A DNA stretch of 64,000 nt from Sediminibacterium sp. FEMGT703S. Lineage in GTDB: Bacteria; Bacteroidota; Bacteroidia; Chitinophagales; Chitinophagaceae. The position numbers were made by a program, and so were the translations under genes. Position 1 is the first letter of the stretch. Each line of letters starts with the position of its first letter. A model generated the notes under the pieces. That model worked only from the letters and a program-made list of their open reading frames with translations. It was not told the origin of the DNA and searched no databases. The stretch lies in the NCBI GenBank assembly GCA_002786355.1, contig PGCO01000001.1, positions 124,001-188,000 on the forward strand, read 5' to 3'. This document shows positions 36,794-45,812 of the stretch, piece after piece.

Positions 36794-38044
36794 TTAGTTC
36801 AGTTTTGAATCTAAAATTTGATTGAATTGCTCAACCAAATAGGGATAATCATAATACTTCGCTGCTTCTCTTGCATTCTTACAAAGCTGTTGATACTCAT
36901 TTTGATCTAGACTGATGAAATATTCTATAGCATTCGCATATTCAGCTGCGCTATTAAATTCTTTAGAAATGCCTAAATGATATTTAGTGATTGGACAATA
37001 ACCCATCTGAAGATTTGAGCAGATTGGTTTTGCACTAGCCATGTACTGGAAGGACTTGCTTTGACTCCCCCCATATTGAAATATTTCGTTTGGAAAATAA
37101 TTCAAAATATTCAAGCTACTTTTCGAAAGAATATAAGGAACATACTTAGGCTCTACCCATTTGTTTTTAAACAGTACATTTTGCAAATTATTCTCATTGC
37201 AATAATCAATTAAAGTTTGTCGCTCTCCCCCATCACCATAAATCAAAATTTTAACTTGCGGGTGCTTTTGTAAAATGACAGCAGCTTCTACTAATCGTTG
37301 CACATTGTTTGCATGTCGGATAGATCCAATATATACCACCCTAAAAAAAGCATCATTTTCTAAATCGGCATCTTCAATTTTAAAGTTGCTTTTAAAATAG
37401 TCAAAATCTGCTAAGTCAACTCCGTTGTTTATATAAAACACTTTTTCATCAGAAACAGGACCACCTTGGCTTTTCAACCATTTTTTATTCCTGAGATAAT
37501 CAATCCCTCCCTCCATTGAAAAAACCAATGCATCAGCTTTTTTGTAAATGAACTTTTCAGCATAATACAATAAACCTAAGAGAGGATTCGATGGTTTGAT
37601 TAATCCAAAAGTCACAAACGACTCGGGCCATAAGTCAAGTACTTCTGCTATGTATTTCGCTTTGAACTTTCTAGCAGTAAAATAAGAGATATTTCCGAAA
37701 GGAGGCAAGCAAGTGTGTACGATAAAATCGGGCTTAGGAAATTTTTCACTTAATAAATGAAGCTTTAAATGAAAGAGAAATAAACTGATAAATCTTTTCA
37801 ACGAATTGGACTGATATTTCAGCGTATTTAAAAGGATAAAATCAATTCCATCAAAATTAGCAAACTTGAATTTACTATCGTCGTCAATTAAATTAACCTC
37901 TTTATTATGCAAATTACTAGATGAAATAACAATGGTATTGTACCCAAGCTTTTTTAAATATTGGGCAAATTTAATTGTACGCAACCTGCTCTCATGCTCA
38001 GGAGGCATCGCATAATAATTAACCAACCAAATTGTTTTATTCAT
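36794..38044 (-). CDS. Glycosyltransferase family 4 protein (WbuB-like)
   Basis: A 416-residue GT-B transferase. The N-terminal IWLVNYYAMPPEHESRLR matches WbuB-type transferases, and VVYIGSIRHANNVQRLVEA begins the C-terminal donor domain, which ends with FQYMASAKPICSN (E-rich acceptor motif weak). WbuB-like enzymes often add the second sugar to a lipid-linked aminosugar, in line with the PglC-like gene nearby. It lies 3 bp from the next gene upstream. Confidence 0.87.
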   Translation of the reverse strand: MNKTIWLVNYYAMPPEHESRLRTIKFAQYLKKLGYNTIVISSSNLHNKEVNLIDDDSKFKFANFDGIDFILLNTLKYQSNSLKRFISLFLFHLKLHLLSEKFPKPDFIVHTCLPPFGNISYFTARKFKAKYIAEVLDLWPESFVTFGLIKPSNPLLGLLYYAEKFIYKKADALVFSMEGGIDYLRNKKWLKSQGGPVSDEKVFYINNGVDLADFDYFKSNFKIEDADLENDAFFRVVYIGSIRHANNVQRLVEAAVILQKHPQVKILIYGDGGERQTLIDYCNENNLQNVLFKNKWVEPKYVPYILSKSSLNILNYFPNEIFQYGGSQSKSFQYMASAKPICSNLQMGYCPITKYHLGISKEFNSAAEYANAIEYFISLDQNEYQQLCKNAREAAKYYDYPYLVEQFNQILDSKLN

Positions 38045-38047
38045 AAA

Positions 38048-39151
38048 TTAAGCCCAATTATTTACTGCATCAATCACTTGCATTGCTTCTTCAATGTCCA
38101 TTACAGGACTGATTGGCAAACTTAGTTCTTGATGGTGAATTTTTTCAGCAATAGGAAAACTCAACTCATGATATTCATTATAACATACTTGTTGATGGGG
38201 AGGTATGGGATAATGAATCAAAGTTTGAATTTGGTGATCAGCAAGGTACTTTTGTAACCCGTCTCTATTAGCCGTTAAAATGGGAAACAAATGAAATACA
38301 TGAGCATCCCAATCAAGAATTTCAGGTAACTGAATTAATGGGTTATTAATGAGTGATTGATACAGTTTCGCAATAGTTCTTCTATGATTGGTGTCAATGT
38401 CTAAATATTTCAATTTAACTCCTAAAATAGCTGCTTGAATTTCGTCTAATCGACTATTTAATCCTTTGTATTCACTAACGTATTTAATTTTAGAACCATA
38501 ATTTGCGAGTGCTCTAATTACTTCAGCCAATTTGCTGTCATTTGTTGTAATAGCACCTGCATCACCAAATGCTCCTAAATTTTTCCCTGGATAAAAACTA
38601 TGGCCTGCTGCATCCCCAATTGAACCTGTAATAGTTTGTCCATTAAATTTACATCCATGTGCCTGTGCATTGTCTTCTATTAATTTCAAATTGAATTTTT
38701 TACACAATTCACCAATTTGATTACTGTAAGCACATTGACCATATAGATGGACAATCATAATGGCTTTTGTTTTAGGTGTTATGGCTGCTTCAATCAAATT
38801 TTCATCCATTTGAAAATTCGATTCCTTGGAATCAATCATTATTGGAACAAGGCCATTATCTGTAATTGCTAATGTAGAAGCAATGAAGGTATTAGCAGGA
38901 ACAATTATTTCATCTCCTGGGCTCATTTCACCTAATTCCATATAAGCCCTTAATATTAACCTTAATGCATCTAATCCATTTGCCACCCCAATTGCATGGC
39001 TGGTACCAATGTATTTTGCATAATTCTCCTCAAATAGTTTATTCTCATTGCCTTGCAAATACCAACCAGAATCTACTACCCGAAGTACGGCTTCATGAAT
39101 TTCTGCCTCGTATTTCTGCGTAATTTTTTTAAGATCTAAAAACTTAATCAT
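38048..39151 (-). CDS. DegT/DnrJ/EryC1/StrS aminotransferase, FdtB/QdtB-like
   Basis: A 367-residue PLP enzyme. The PLP lysine is in [18 protein letters not shown] (about residues 186-203) and the cofactor Asp in [11 protein letters not shown]. This SFYPGKNLG form is common in FdtB/QdtB, which aminate C3 of dTDP-3-keto-6-deoxyhexoses. It overlaps the upstream acyltransferase gene by 4 bp, which with two FdtA-like cupins makes a compact dTDP-3-amino-3,6-dideoxyhexose cassette. Confidence 0.9.
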   Translation of the reverse strand: MIKFLDLKKITQKYEAEIHEAVLRVVDSGWYLQGNENKLFEENYAKYIGTSHAIGVANGLDALRLILRAYMELGEMSPGDEIIVPANTFIASTLAITDNGLVPIMIDSKESNFQMDENLIEAAITPKTKAIMIVHLYGQCAYSNQIGELCKKFNLKLIEDNAQAHGCKFNGQTITGSIGDAAGHSFYPGKNLGAFGDAGAITTNDSKLAEVIRALANYGSKIKYVSEYKGLNSRLDEIQAAILGVKLKYLDIDTNHRRTIAKLYQSLINNPLIQLPEILDWDAHVFHLFPILTANRDGLQKYLADHQIQTLIHYPIPPHQQVCYNEYHELSFPIAEKIHHQELSLPISPVMDIEEAMQVIDAVNNWA

Positions 39152-39603
39152 ATTGCTAATTTTCTAATAAATTTTGCAGGACTTCCATACCACAGTTCGT
39201 TGTCTGGAATGTCTTTCGTAACTAAACTTCCAGCACCTACCATTGCATTTTCACCAATGGTAACCCCACCTAAAATAGTTGAAGCAGCACCAATAGAGGC
39301 ATTCTTTTTTACCAGGGTTCGCTGGAGTGTATAGGGCATTTTTGCTCGAGGATATTTATCATTGGTAAATGTTACGTTGGGTCCTATTTGTACATTATCT
39401 TCAATAGTGATTCCATCCCAAAGATAGACCCCATTTTTAACGGTAACATTATCCCCAATCACCACATCGTTCTCAATAAAACATTGAGAACAAATATTAC
39501 ACCCCTTGCCAATCTTTGCATTTTTAAGCACCACCACATATTGCCAAATATTGGTTGTCTCGTGAATATGTTCATTTAAACAATCTGCTAGTTGGTGTAT
39601 CAT
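39148..39603 (-). CDS. Hexapeptide-repeat N-acyltransferase, FdtC/QdtC-like
   Basis: A 151-residue left-handed beta-helix protein. Hexapeptide repeats run through most of it ([53 protein letters not shown]). FdtC/QdtC-type enzymes acetylate the 3-amino group of dTDP-3-amino-3,6-dideoxyhexoses using acetyl-CoA. The adjacent FdtB-like aminotransferase and FdtA-like isomerases support this. The ATG overlaps the upstream cupin gene by 4 bp. Confidence 0.88.
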   Translation of the reverse strand: MIHQLADCLNEHIHETTNIWQYVVVLKNAKIGKGCNICSQCFIENDVVIGDNVTVKNGVYLWDGITIEDNVQIGPNVTFTNDKYPRAKMPYTLQRTLVKKNASIGAASTILGGVTIGENAMVGAGSLVTKDIPDNELWYGSPAKFIRKLAI

Positions 39604-40013
39604 TTTTTGTAATTTAAATAATCTTGATAATCCCGAATATAATCGGCTTCATCGTATTTATGAGAGGCCAATACCAAGCAAACAGAACCAGAAGAAAAAT
39701 CATCTAATTCTCTCCAAATACCTGGCACCACTAATAAGCCTTGGTAAGGTCTATTCAATGTGAATGTACGGGTAACATTTCCATCATTCAGCTTCACGTT
39801 AAAACTACCACTAACCGCAACAATTAATTGTTCAAGTGCTAAATGTGCGTGCCCCCCCCTAGCTTCTCCGCCAGGAACATCATATAAATAGTAAGCCCTC
39901 TTTACATCAAAAGGAATCGTAACCCCATTTTCGATTACACTTATATTGCCTTTATGGTGATGATGCTTATCTATTTCAATGACAGAACACTGATATACGG
40001 TTGATTCTCTCAT
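39600..40013 (-). CDS. FdtA/QdtA-like sugar 3,4-ketoisomerase (WxcM-like cupin)
   Basis: A 137-residue cupin-type enzyme. Family members isomerise dTDP-4-keto-6-deoxyglucose to the 3-keto sugar. The signature [19 protein letters not shown] includes the conserved HxH pair (His55, His57), followed by EQL (Gln62). It overlaps the second cupin gene by 4 bp on one side and the acyltransferase gene by 4 bp on the other. It is likely the active isomerase of the pair. dTDP-glucose supply (RmlA/RmlB) must be encoded elsewhere. Confidence 0.88.
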   Translation of the reverse strand: MRESTVYQCSVIEIDKHHHHKGNISVIENGVTIPFDVKRAYYLYDVPGGEARGGHAHLALEQLIVAVSGSFNVKLNDGNVTRTFTLNRPYQGLLVVPGIWRELDDFSSGSVCLVLASHKYDEADYIRDYQDYLNYKK

Positions 40014-40408
40014 TTTTTTAAGTTTTTAAATTCTTCAAAATCATAGATATAATCGTTCTTGTCAAAATAAGTTGAAGCAAGTACCAACGCGAGCGAGTTG
40101 GTAGAAAAATTCTCCATCTGCCTCCAAATTCCTTGTGGCACATATAAACCATGGTAGGAACGATTTAGGGAAATAACTTCTTTATTAATACCATCATGCA
40201 AAATCACATCAAAGCTGCCAGATAATGCAACAATAAATTCTTCATTCGTTTTATAAGAATGACCGCCTCTTGTTTCACCACCAGGTACATCATAAATCCA
40301 ATAAGACCGCTTTATTTTAAATGGAATATGATTATCTTCTTCAATAAAGGAAAGATTACCTCGGAAGTCTAAAATTTTAGGTAGGTTAATTTTATTGCCG
40401 ATTTTCAT
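40010..40408 (-). CDS. Second FdtA/QdtA-like cupin, with altered active-site residues
   Basis: A 132-residue paralogue of the preceding cupin. The family block SYWIYDVPGGETRGGHSYK keeps the first His (His50), but the second is Tyr52, and the usual Gln is Glu57. The fold and length are normal. It may have different product specificity (FdtA and QdtA differ at C4), be a partner subunit, or have lost activity. It overlaps the downstream cupin gene by 4 bp. Confidence 0.82.
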   Translation of the reverse strand: MKIGNKINLPKILDFRGNLSFIEEDNHIPFKIKRSYWIYDVPGGETRGGHSYKTNEEFIVALSGSFDVILHDGINKEVISLNRSYHGLYVPQGIWRQMENFSTNSLALVLASTYFDKNDYIYDFEEFKNLKK

Positions 40409-40421
40409 TGAGAAAATGTAT

Positions 40422-41228
40422 TTATATGTTAACGTTTAATTTTAAGATAGCCCTTATTAAAAGGGCAATGGGAAATCTGAGAAAAGATCTTGGATTTTTA
40501 TTGTAAAATTCACCTAAAGATGAGATGATTTTACCCTCTTTTTCTCGTGTTTTTAAAAGCTCACTAAACCCATTTTCTTCAAGAAATAGAACCCCATTTT
40601 TTGTCCACCGCCCTTTAGCCACCGCACCGCCAGGAATTGTTTTAATTCCCAAGTTATCCATAAAGGTTGAATGCAATATTTCAGACTTAATAGCCACTTT
40701 ATTTTGTTTAACAAATGGAACTATATTTCTTTCCCAATCCCAACCTGAATAACCCTCTATACAAAGGGATTCTAGTGTTTCTTTATTCCATATTGCAATA
40801 GAGGTATTCAAAGAGTACCTTACATCTATTGGGTTTTTACAATAAATGCTATTATCAATTCTTAAATGATCTCTTACTAAATAGTCATTTGCATGAATTT
40901 TTAAAAAACCAACTTTATTTGACCAACAATACTTAACATGATCCTGAATTGCTTTAGTATCTACTTTTTTTGATAAAAAATAATCATCTTGAAAATAAAT
41001 CACAAAATCACAGTCTAACAATACCAAAGCTGCTTTTAAATTAGATGCAAAAAAATTATCCTTGCCAATTTTTAAAAATTTAATTTTTAAATTTTTGTCT
41101 TCGATTTGATTACTAATAATATAAGTAGGGAATGGACAATCAGGCCAATATTGTTCAAAGGAGTACGCTAATGGTTCCCAACATTCTTTAAAATGATCGC
41201 ATGAGCTAATTAATATTACTGTCTTCAT
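40422..41228 (-). CDS. Putative glycosyltransferase (GT-A-like), unclassified
   Basis: A 268-residue protein. The N-terminal TVILISSCDHFKECWEPLA resembles the opening of nucleotide-sugar-binding folds, and DFVIYFQDDYFLSKK (about 73-87) holds an acidic DD pair at a likely metal-binding position. A tryptophan-rich segment, GYSGWDWERNI, follows further on. I cannot assign a family from the sequence alone. It lies among sugar genes, between the cupin pair and a GT4 gene, and is AT-rich like its neighbours. Confidence 0.6.
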   Translation of the reverse strand: MKTVILISSCDHFKECWEPLAYSFEQYWPDCPFPTYIISNQIEDKNLKIKFLKIGKDNFFASNLKAALVLLDCDFVIYFQDDYFLSKKVDTKAIQDHVKYCWSNKVGFLKIHANDYLVRDHLRIDNSIYCKNPIDVRYSLNTSIAIWNKETLESLCIEGYSGWDWERNIVPFVKQNKVAIKSEILHSTFMDNLGIKTIPGGAVAKGRWTKNGVLFLEENGFSELLKTREKEGKIISSLGEFYNKNPRSFLRFPIALLIRAILKLNVNI

Positions 41229-41234
41229 CAGGAA

Positions 41235-42350
41235 TTAAAGTAACCTTTTATATACGTTTAATAATTTCTGTTCTTCCATATGCCAATTAAATTTTTCTAA
41301 AACCAATTTCCTTCCATTACTGCCCATTTCCCTAGCAATTGTTGGATTTTCAGTTAAATAGGTAATTGCAGAAATAATTTCTTTTTGATTTCTTGGATTT
41401 ACACAAATACCGCAATTATGTTGCTTTACAACCTCTTGCCAAAGTATAAAGTCTGTGCAAATGATTGGTAAACCAGCCAACAGGTATTCAAAGAATTTAT
41501 TATTAGACATATTACCTACATTTCCTTTACATAAGGGTATATAATCTAATAATGCCATTCCAATTGATGACTTTGCGTAAATTGTATTGTAAACTTCACT
41601 ATGATTTAATTTACCAAAATAGTTGACCTTACTCCAACCTTTATTTAACTTATACTGATTAATAATTTGTTCACTCCCATGGCCAGCCAAATTAAAACGA
41701 ACATTTTCAACTTCAGTCAATGCAGTAAGAATTTTATCAATATTCCACATTTCAGAGAAAAGACCTGCATAACATATTGAATTTTCATCAATATCTGTTT
41801 TTGGTACAACATTTAGTTGTTCAGCTTTAATTATGGGGAAGTTAAAAATTAATGCATTATTCGAACAAGCTTTCTCCAGCCTTTCCTGAGTCCAATGATA
41901 ACAAGATATAATTGCATCAAAATATCTGCAAATAAAATACTCATACTTTTCATATATCCTTGAAATCAACTTCATAACAAAAAGAGGCAATTTTTTATGT
42001 TCTAAAATCAATGTGGGGTGATCTTCGAAACTGTCAAAAATTACTTTTTTCTTTTTGAGTTTTAACAATAATCCAAAATGGAGCGCAGAGGGTTCATTAA
42101 AATGATAAATATCTGCATTAAGCGATACTGCTTTTTGATAAAGTTTATATGGCAAAATAAACAATCTTGCAAATGTACTTTTATGCAAAAACTTTACACC
42201 CGTAATATTTACTCCATTCCTAACTTCAGTTATAGCATTTGGAGAGATTAAATAAACAGAATAGCCTGCTTTAGCTAAAGAAGTACACTCTTTCTCAAAA
42301 ATCCGAATATCCGTAGAAACTTTAGTTGTAAAATAACATACTTTTTTCAT
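41235..42350 (-). CDS. Glycosyltransferase family 4 protein
   Basis: A 371-residue GT-B transferase. The N-terminal VCYFTTKVSTDIRIFEKECTS carries the acceptor-side loop; the C-terminal half has SICYAGLFSEMWNIDKIL, VNYFGKLNHSEVY and KFFEYLLAGLPIICT (the E-containing donor site). The gene starts 2 bp after wecB ends and precedes the unclassified transferase. Likely role: extension of the locus B repeat unit; linkage unknown. Confidence 0.87.
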   Translation of the reverse strand: MKKVCYFTTKVSTDIRIFEKECTSLAKAGYSVYLISPNAITEVRNGVNITGVKFLHKSTFARLFILPYKLYQKAVSLNADIYHFNEPSALHFGLLLKLKKKKVIFDSFEDHPTLILEHKKLPLFVMKLISRIYEKYEYFICRYFDAIISCYHWTQERLEKACSNNALIFNFPIIKAEQLNVVPKTDIDENSICYAGLFSEMWNIDKILTALTEVENVRFNLAGHGSEQIINQYKLNKGWSKVNYFGKLNHSEVYNTIYAKSSIGMALLDYIPLCKGNVGNMSNNKFFEYLLAGLPIICTDFILWQEVVKQHNCGICVNPRNQKEIISAITYLTENPTIAREMGSNGRKLVLEKFNWHMEEQKLLNVYKRLL

Positions 42351-42352
42351 TT

Positions 42353-43501
42353 CTACTTTTTTAGAAAATCAACAATTCGGTTACAAGCCATACCATCGCC
42401 ATAGGGATTATTCGCTTTACTAATTTTCTCATAATACTCTTTATTGTCAATTAAACAAGATACACTGTCAACAATTTTCGCTGTATCTGTTCCAACTAAT
42501 TCAACTGTACCAGCAACCAAAGCCTCAGGACGTTCTGTTGTGTCTCTCATTACTAAAACTGGTTTACCCAAACTTGGAGCTTCTTCTTGAATACCCCCAC
42601 TATCTGTTAAGATTATATAACTCTTATCCATGATGTAAACAAAACTTAAATAATCGAGCGGTTCAATAAAAAAAATATTCGTAGATAAATTATGCTCAAA
42701 AATTTTTCCAATTGGTTCCCGTACATTAGGATTTAAATGCATAGGATAAAGAAAATCAACATTGGGATACTTAATAGTTAAGGTTTTAATTGCCTGGCAA
42801 ATATTTAAAAAACCATCTCCAAAATTCTCCCGTCTATGTCCAGTGATTAATACTAATTGCTTATTATTATCAATACGTGACAAATCATAACCAGCGTTTA
42901 AAAAAATAGAAGAAATCTTATTTTGAAGTACTTTATTTGTTCGCACTTTATTGAGTACAGAAAATAGCGCATCAATAACTGTATTACCAGTGACTAAGAT
43001 ATTATACTCATTAACTCCTTCAGATAACAAATTTTGCTTACTTGATATTGTAGGTGTAAAATGAAAAGTAGCAATTCTACCCGTTAATTGACGATTTATT
43101 TCCTCTGGCCAAGGACTATAAATATTATAAGTTCTTAATCCAGCTTCAATATGTGAAACAGGTATTTGACAATAAAATGCTGCCAAAGCTGTTGCCATTG
43201 AAGTTGTTGTATCGCCATGCACAAACACCATATCTGGCTTCTCTTTCGTTAATATATCTCTCATTCCATAAAGCACTCGTGCTGTAACGTCAAACAAATC
43301 CTGCCCATCCTTCATAATATTTAAATCATAGTCTGGCTTAATCTCAAAAATTTCAAGCACTTGATCAAGCATCTCTCTATGTTGGCCAGTAACACAACAG
43401 ATTGTATGAAAGTCATTATTACATTCTTGAAAACGCTTAACAAGAGGAGCCATTTTAATTGCTTCAGGTCTTGTTCCAAAAACTAATATTATTTTTTTCA
43501 T
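42353..43501 (-). CDS. wecB: UDP-N-acetylglucosamine 2-epimerase (non-hydrolysing)
   Basis: About 382 residues; it interconverts UDP-GlcNAc and UDP-ManNAc. Family hallmarks: FGTRPEAIKMAPLV at the N-terminus, VHGDTTTSMATALAAF, SHIEAGLRTYN, TGHRRENFG, and LTDSGGIQEEAPSLGKPVL. The frame is open to a TTG at 43534, but ATG 43501 gives the usual MKKIILVFGTRPEA start. The UDP-ManNAc may be used by the WecG-type transferase or by later sugar enzymes. Confidence 0.95.
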   Translation of the reverse strand: MKKIILVFGTRPEAIKMAPLVKRFQECNNDFHTICCVTGQHREMLDQVLEIFEIKPDYDLNIMKDGQDLFDVTARVLYGMRDILTKEKPDMVFVHGDTTTSMATALAAFYCQIPVSHIEAGLRTYNIYSPWPEEINRQLTGRIATFHFTPTISSKQNLLSEGVNEYNILVTGNTVIDALFSVLNKVRTNKVLQNKISSIFLNAGYDLSRIDNNKQLVLITGHRRENFGDGFLNICQAIKTLTIKYPNVDFLYPMHLNPNVREPIGKIFEHNLSTNIFFIEPLDYLSFVYIMDKSYIILTDSGGIQEEAPSLGKPVLVMRDTTERPEALVAGTVELVGTDTAKIVDSVSCLIDNKEYYEKISKANNPYGDGMACNRIVDFLKK

Positions 43502-43540
43502 TGGATACGATGTAAACGGAAAATAAAAAATCAATAAATT

Positions 43541-44620
43541 TTATTCAATAAGATATGTAGCAAGTAAGAAAAGATACATATATAAATAAAGGGAAAACAA
43601 TAGCTGATAAATCCATTTAAAATCATCTTCTATATCAGAAAAAATATATTCAGAAATAAATAATGCTGGAAAAATCACTATATAATACCTCAGTCTACTT
43701 GTAATGGTTGGGGATGAAAAGAATATCATCTGTAACAAAATAACAACAATACCCAAATTGTATATTATATTATTAAATTTTGTTATTTTATTGTAAAATG
43801 ATAGTTTACTATAAATCACGTTTAGTAAAATGAAAGAGACAATTCTTTCCCAAAATCCAATACCTAAGAAAGAATTTGGCCTGTCCACATTTAAATAATA
43901 TCCAACTTTTGCTGTCCTTATGGAATCTCCTAATTGCAAAATGGGAAGATAAGTTCCTATCAAGTCTATTTGAAATAAATACAATAGAAGCGATAGAAGA
44001 AAAATTGCATAAAATATTTTTCGATTAACATATCGATCCACCCAAAAAAATAGCAAACAAAACAAAATTGATGTATGAAGAGCGACTCCAATAATGATTA
44101 ATATAAAAAAAAGCGCTTTCTTATTGATATTAATTAAAGCAAATAAGAAAAAACAAAATGCTAGGGCCTGTCTTAACATGCCTATTTGGAATGTAACAAA
44201 AGTAAATGCAAAATAGATTGGAATTGCATTGACAAGATTAATTTGAAATTTCCTACAAAAATAATAAAAACATACAAGCTCTATTACTGAAATTAGAAAG
44301 AGAAAAAGCGAATAACTGTTAGAAAAGTTCTTAAAAAAAGAAATAAAAAAACTAAAACCCAACTCTACTACATTGTCAAAATACTCAATCCCATATCCCC
44401 CTTTTATAAAATTATAAATGGAAGGTGTTTCATCAAAAACTTCTTTATAGTTTGGTATATCAGGGAAATAGGCTTGACAGTATACTCGTAATAAATCTAA
44501 AATGATAAATGAGAGTAAAACAACAAAATATTGGAAATATTTTTCACTTCGCAAATCAACATAGTAAGAGATTTGCTGAATGGTCAAAAAATAAGTTAAG
44601 ACTATAATTGCAAAAAGCAT
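43541..44620 (-). CDS. EpsG family membrane protein (probable Wzy-type polymerase of locus B)
   Basis: A 359-residue protein of about nine to eleven transmembrane helices. Motifs of the EpsG/O-antigen polymerase family are visible: GYGIEYFDNVVELGFSFFISFF (about 74-95) and FVTFQIGMLRQALAFCFFLF (about 139-158). EpsG-like proteins polymerise repeat units at the outer face of the inner membrane. It is very AT-rich. Neighbouring wecB and a GT4 gene are within 40 bp. It complements the second flippase at 45813. Confidence 0.82.
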   Translation of the reverse strand: MLFAIIVLTYFLTIQQISYYVDLRSEKYFQYFVVLLSFIILDLLRVYCQAYFPDIPNYKEVFDETPSIYNFIKGGYGIEYFDNVVELGFSFFISFFKNFSNSYSLFLFLISVIELVCFYYFCRKFQINLVNAIPIYFAFTFVTFQIGMLRQALAFCFFLFALININKKALFFILIIIGVALHTSILFCLLFFWVDRYVNRKIFYAIFLLSLLLYLFQIDLIGTYLPILQLGDSIRTAKVGYYLNVDRPNSFLGIGFWERIVSFILLNVIYSKLSFYNKITKFNNIIYNLGIVVILLQMIFFSSPTITSRLRYYIVIFPALFISEYIFSDIEDDFKWIYQLLFSLYLYMYLFLLATYLIE

Positions 44621-44621
44621 T

Positions 44622-45797
44622 CTAATTCATTACATTTTTATCATTGAAAATATCAATCCACTTTTGTCCAATTAAATCAAAATCAAATAGTTTCACTTTT
44701 TGTCTTGCTGCAATGGAAGTTGTGTTTATCAATTTTTCATCTAACATTAATTTTTCTAGTATTTCAACATATTGTTCAATGTTAAATGGCTCAACTAAAA
44801 ATCCATTTATGCCATCATTAATAATTTCCGAAACAGAAAGAAAAGAGCTGAAGGCAATAGGCACAACTCCTTTTTGCATCGCTTCTAACAAAGTCATTGG
44901 AAGTCCTTCAAATGATGATGTCATACAAAAAATAGAAGCTGAAGCATAAAACTCTTGTGGATTTTGGAACCCATAAAAAACAATATTCTTTAATTGAAGA
45001 TTTGAACTCATCTCCTTAATATAGTCTAGTTCATCACCACCGCCTACCACTTTTAGTGTCCAATCTGGGAATTTATAAAACAATTTAGCCCAAATCTTTA
45101 AAAGCAGATCGACCCTTTTCTGGGAGGTATTTATTCTACCAACGTACAAAAGTTCTTTTCTTTTATCTTCAATTAAATCTTCATTAATTTGTATTGGATT
45201 ATGAATGCCAATTACATTATTCAAAATTAATTTTCCTGTAAAAAACGATAGCTCTTGTTTATATAATAAAGATAATAAAATCACGTAGTGACTATTAACA
45301 CAAATAGATTTATAATGATTTGAATATTTTAATCTGTAAAGATTCATTACTAATTTTCTAACAAAATTTAGCTGAATGATTGGCAATAAAAAACTCAATC
45401 CTTTTTTAGAAAATTGACTCCTATGAGATTCACTAAAATTAATAATATTAGCTAATGGCGAGTTGTGTATGGCAGTTAGCAATCTTGCTCCGCCAAATGC
45501 TGAATTAAAAGCTAATTTTGAAATTCCAGGATTTGTCCCACCTTGATTAATAACATACTTAATATCATTTTTTTGTATAAAATTGATATAAAAGTCTATA
45601 TTCTGTTTAGCGTTAAAGCTATTGGGATCAGGCAAAAAATACTGTCTTGAATCTTGTGTAGGATACTTATTCATTAATCCTAAAAAGTACACTTTTACCC
45701 CCTTTGTTTCCAGATAATTTGCAAGTAAAAAAGTTATTTTTTCTACCCCGCCAACCTTGGGATTAATTGTTTCATTGTACAAAAAAAGAATATTCAT
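44622..45797 (-). CDS. Glycosyltransferase family 4 protein
   Basis: About 391 residues of GT-B fold. The start is set at ATG 45797 (MNILFLYNETINPKVGGVEK), which has the glycine-containing N-terminal loop; an earlier non-ATG codon at 45812 is less likely. The C-terminal domain shows LLYVGRINTSQKRVDLLL, and MTSSFEGLPMTLLEAMQKG holds the EX7E donor motif. It lies 1 bp from the EpsG-type gene and 15 bp from the flippase gene. Confidence 0.9.
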   Translation of the reverse strand: MNILFLYNETINPKVGGVEKITFLLANYLETKGVKVYFLGLMNKYPTQDSRQYFLPDPNSFNAKQNIDFYINFIQKNDIKYVINQGGTNPGISKLAFNSAFGGARLLTAIHNSPLANIINFSESHRSQFSKKGLSFLLPIIQLNFVRKLVMNLYRLKYSNHYKSICVNSHYVILLSLLYKQELSFFTGKLILNNVIGIHNPIQINEDLIEDKRKELLYVGRINTSQKRVDLLLKIWAKLFYKFPDWTLKVVGGGDELDYIKEMSSNLQLKNIVFYGFQNPQEFYASASIFCMTSSFEGLPMTLLEAMQKGVVPIAFSSFLSVSEIINDGINGFLVEPFNIEQYVEILEKLMLDEKLINTTSIAARQKVKLFDFDLIGQKWIDIFNDKNVMN

Positions 45798-45812
45798 ATT
45801 AATACAAAGCAA

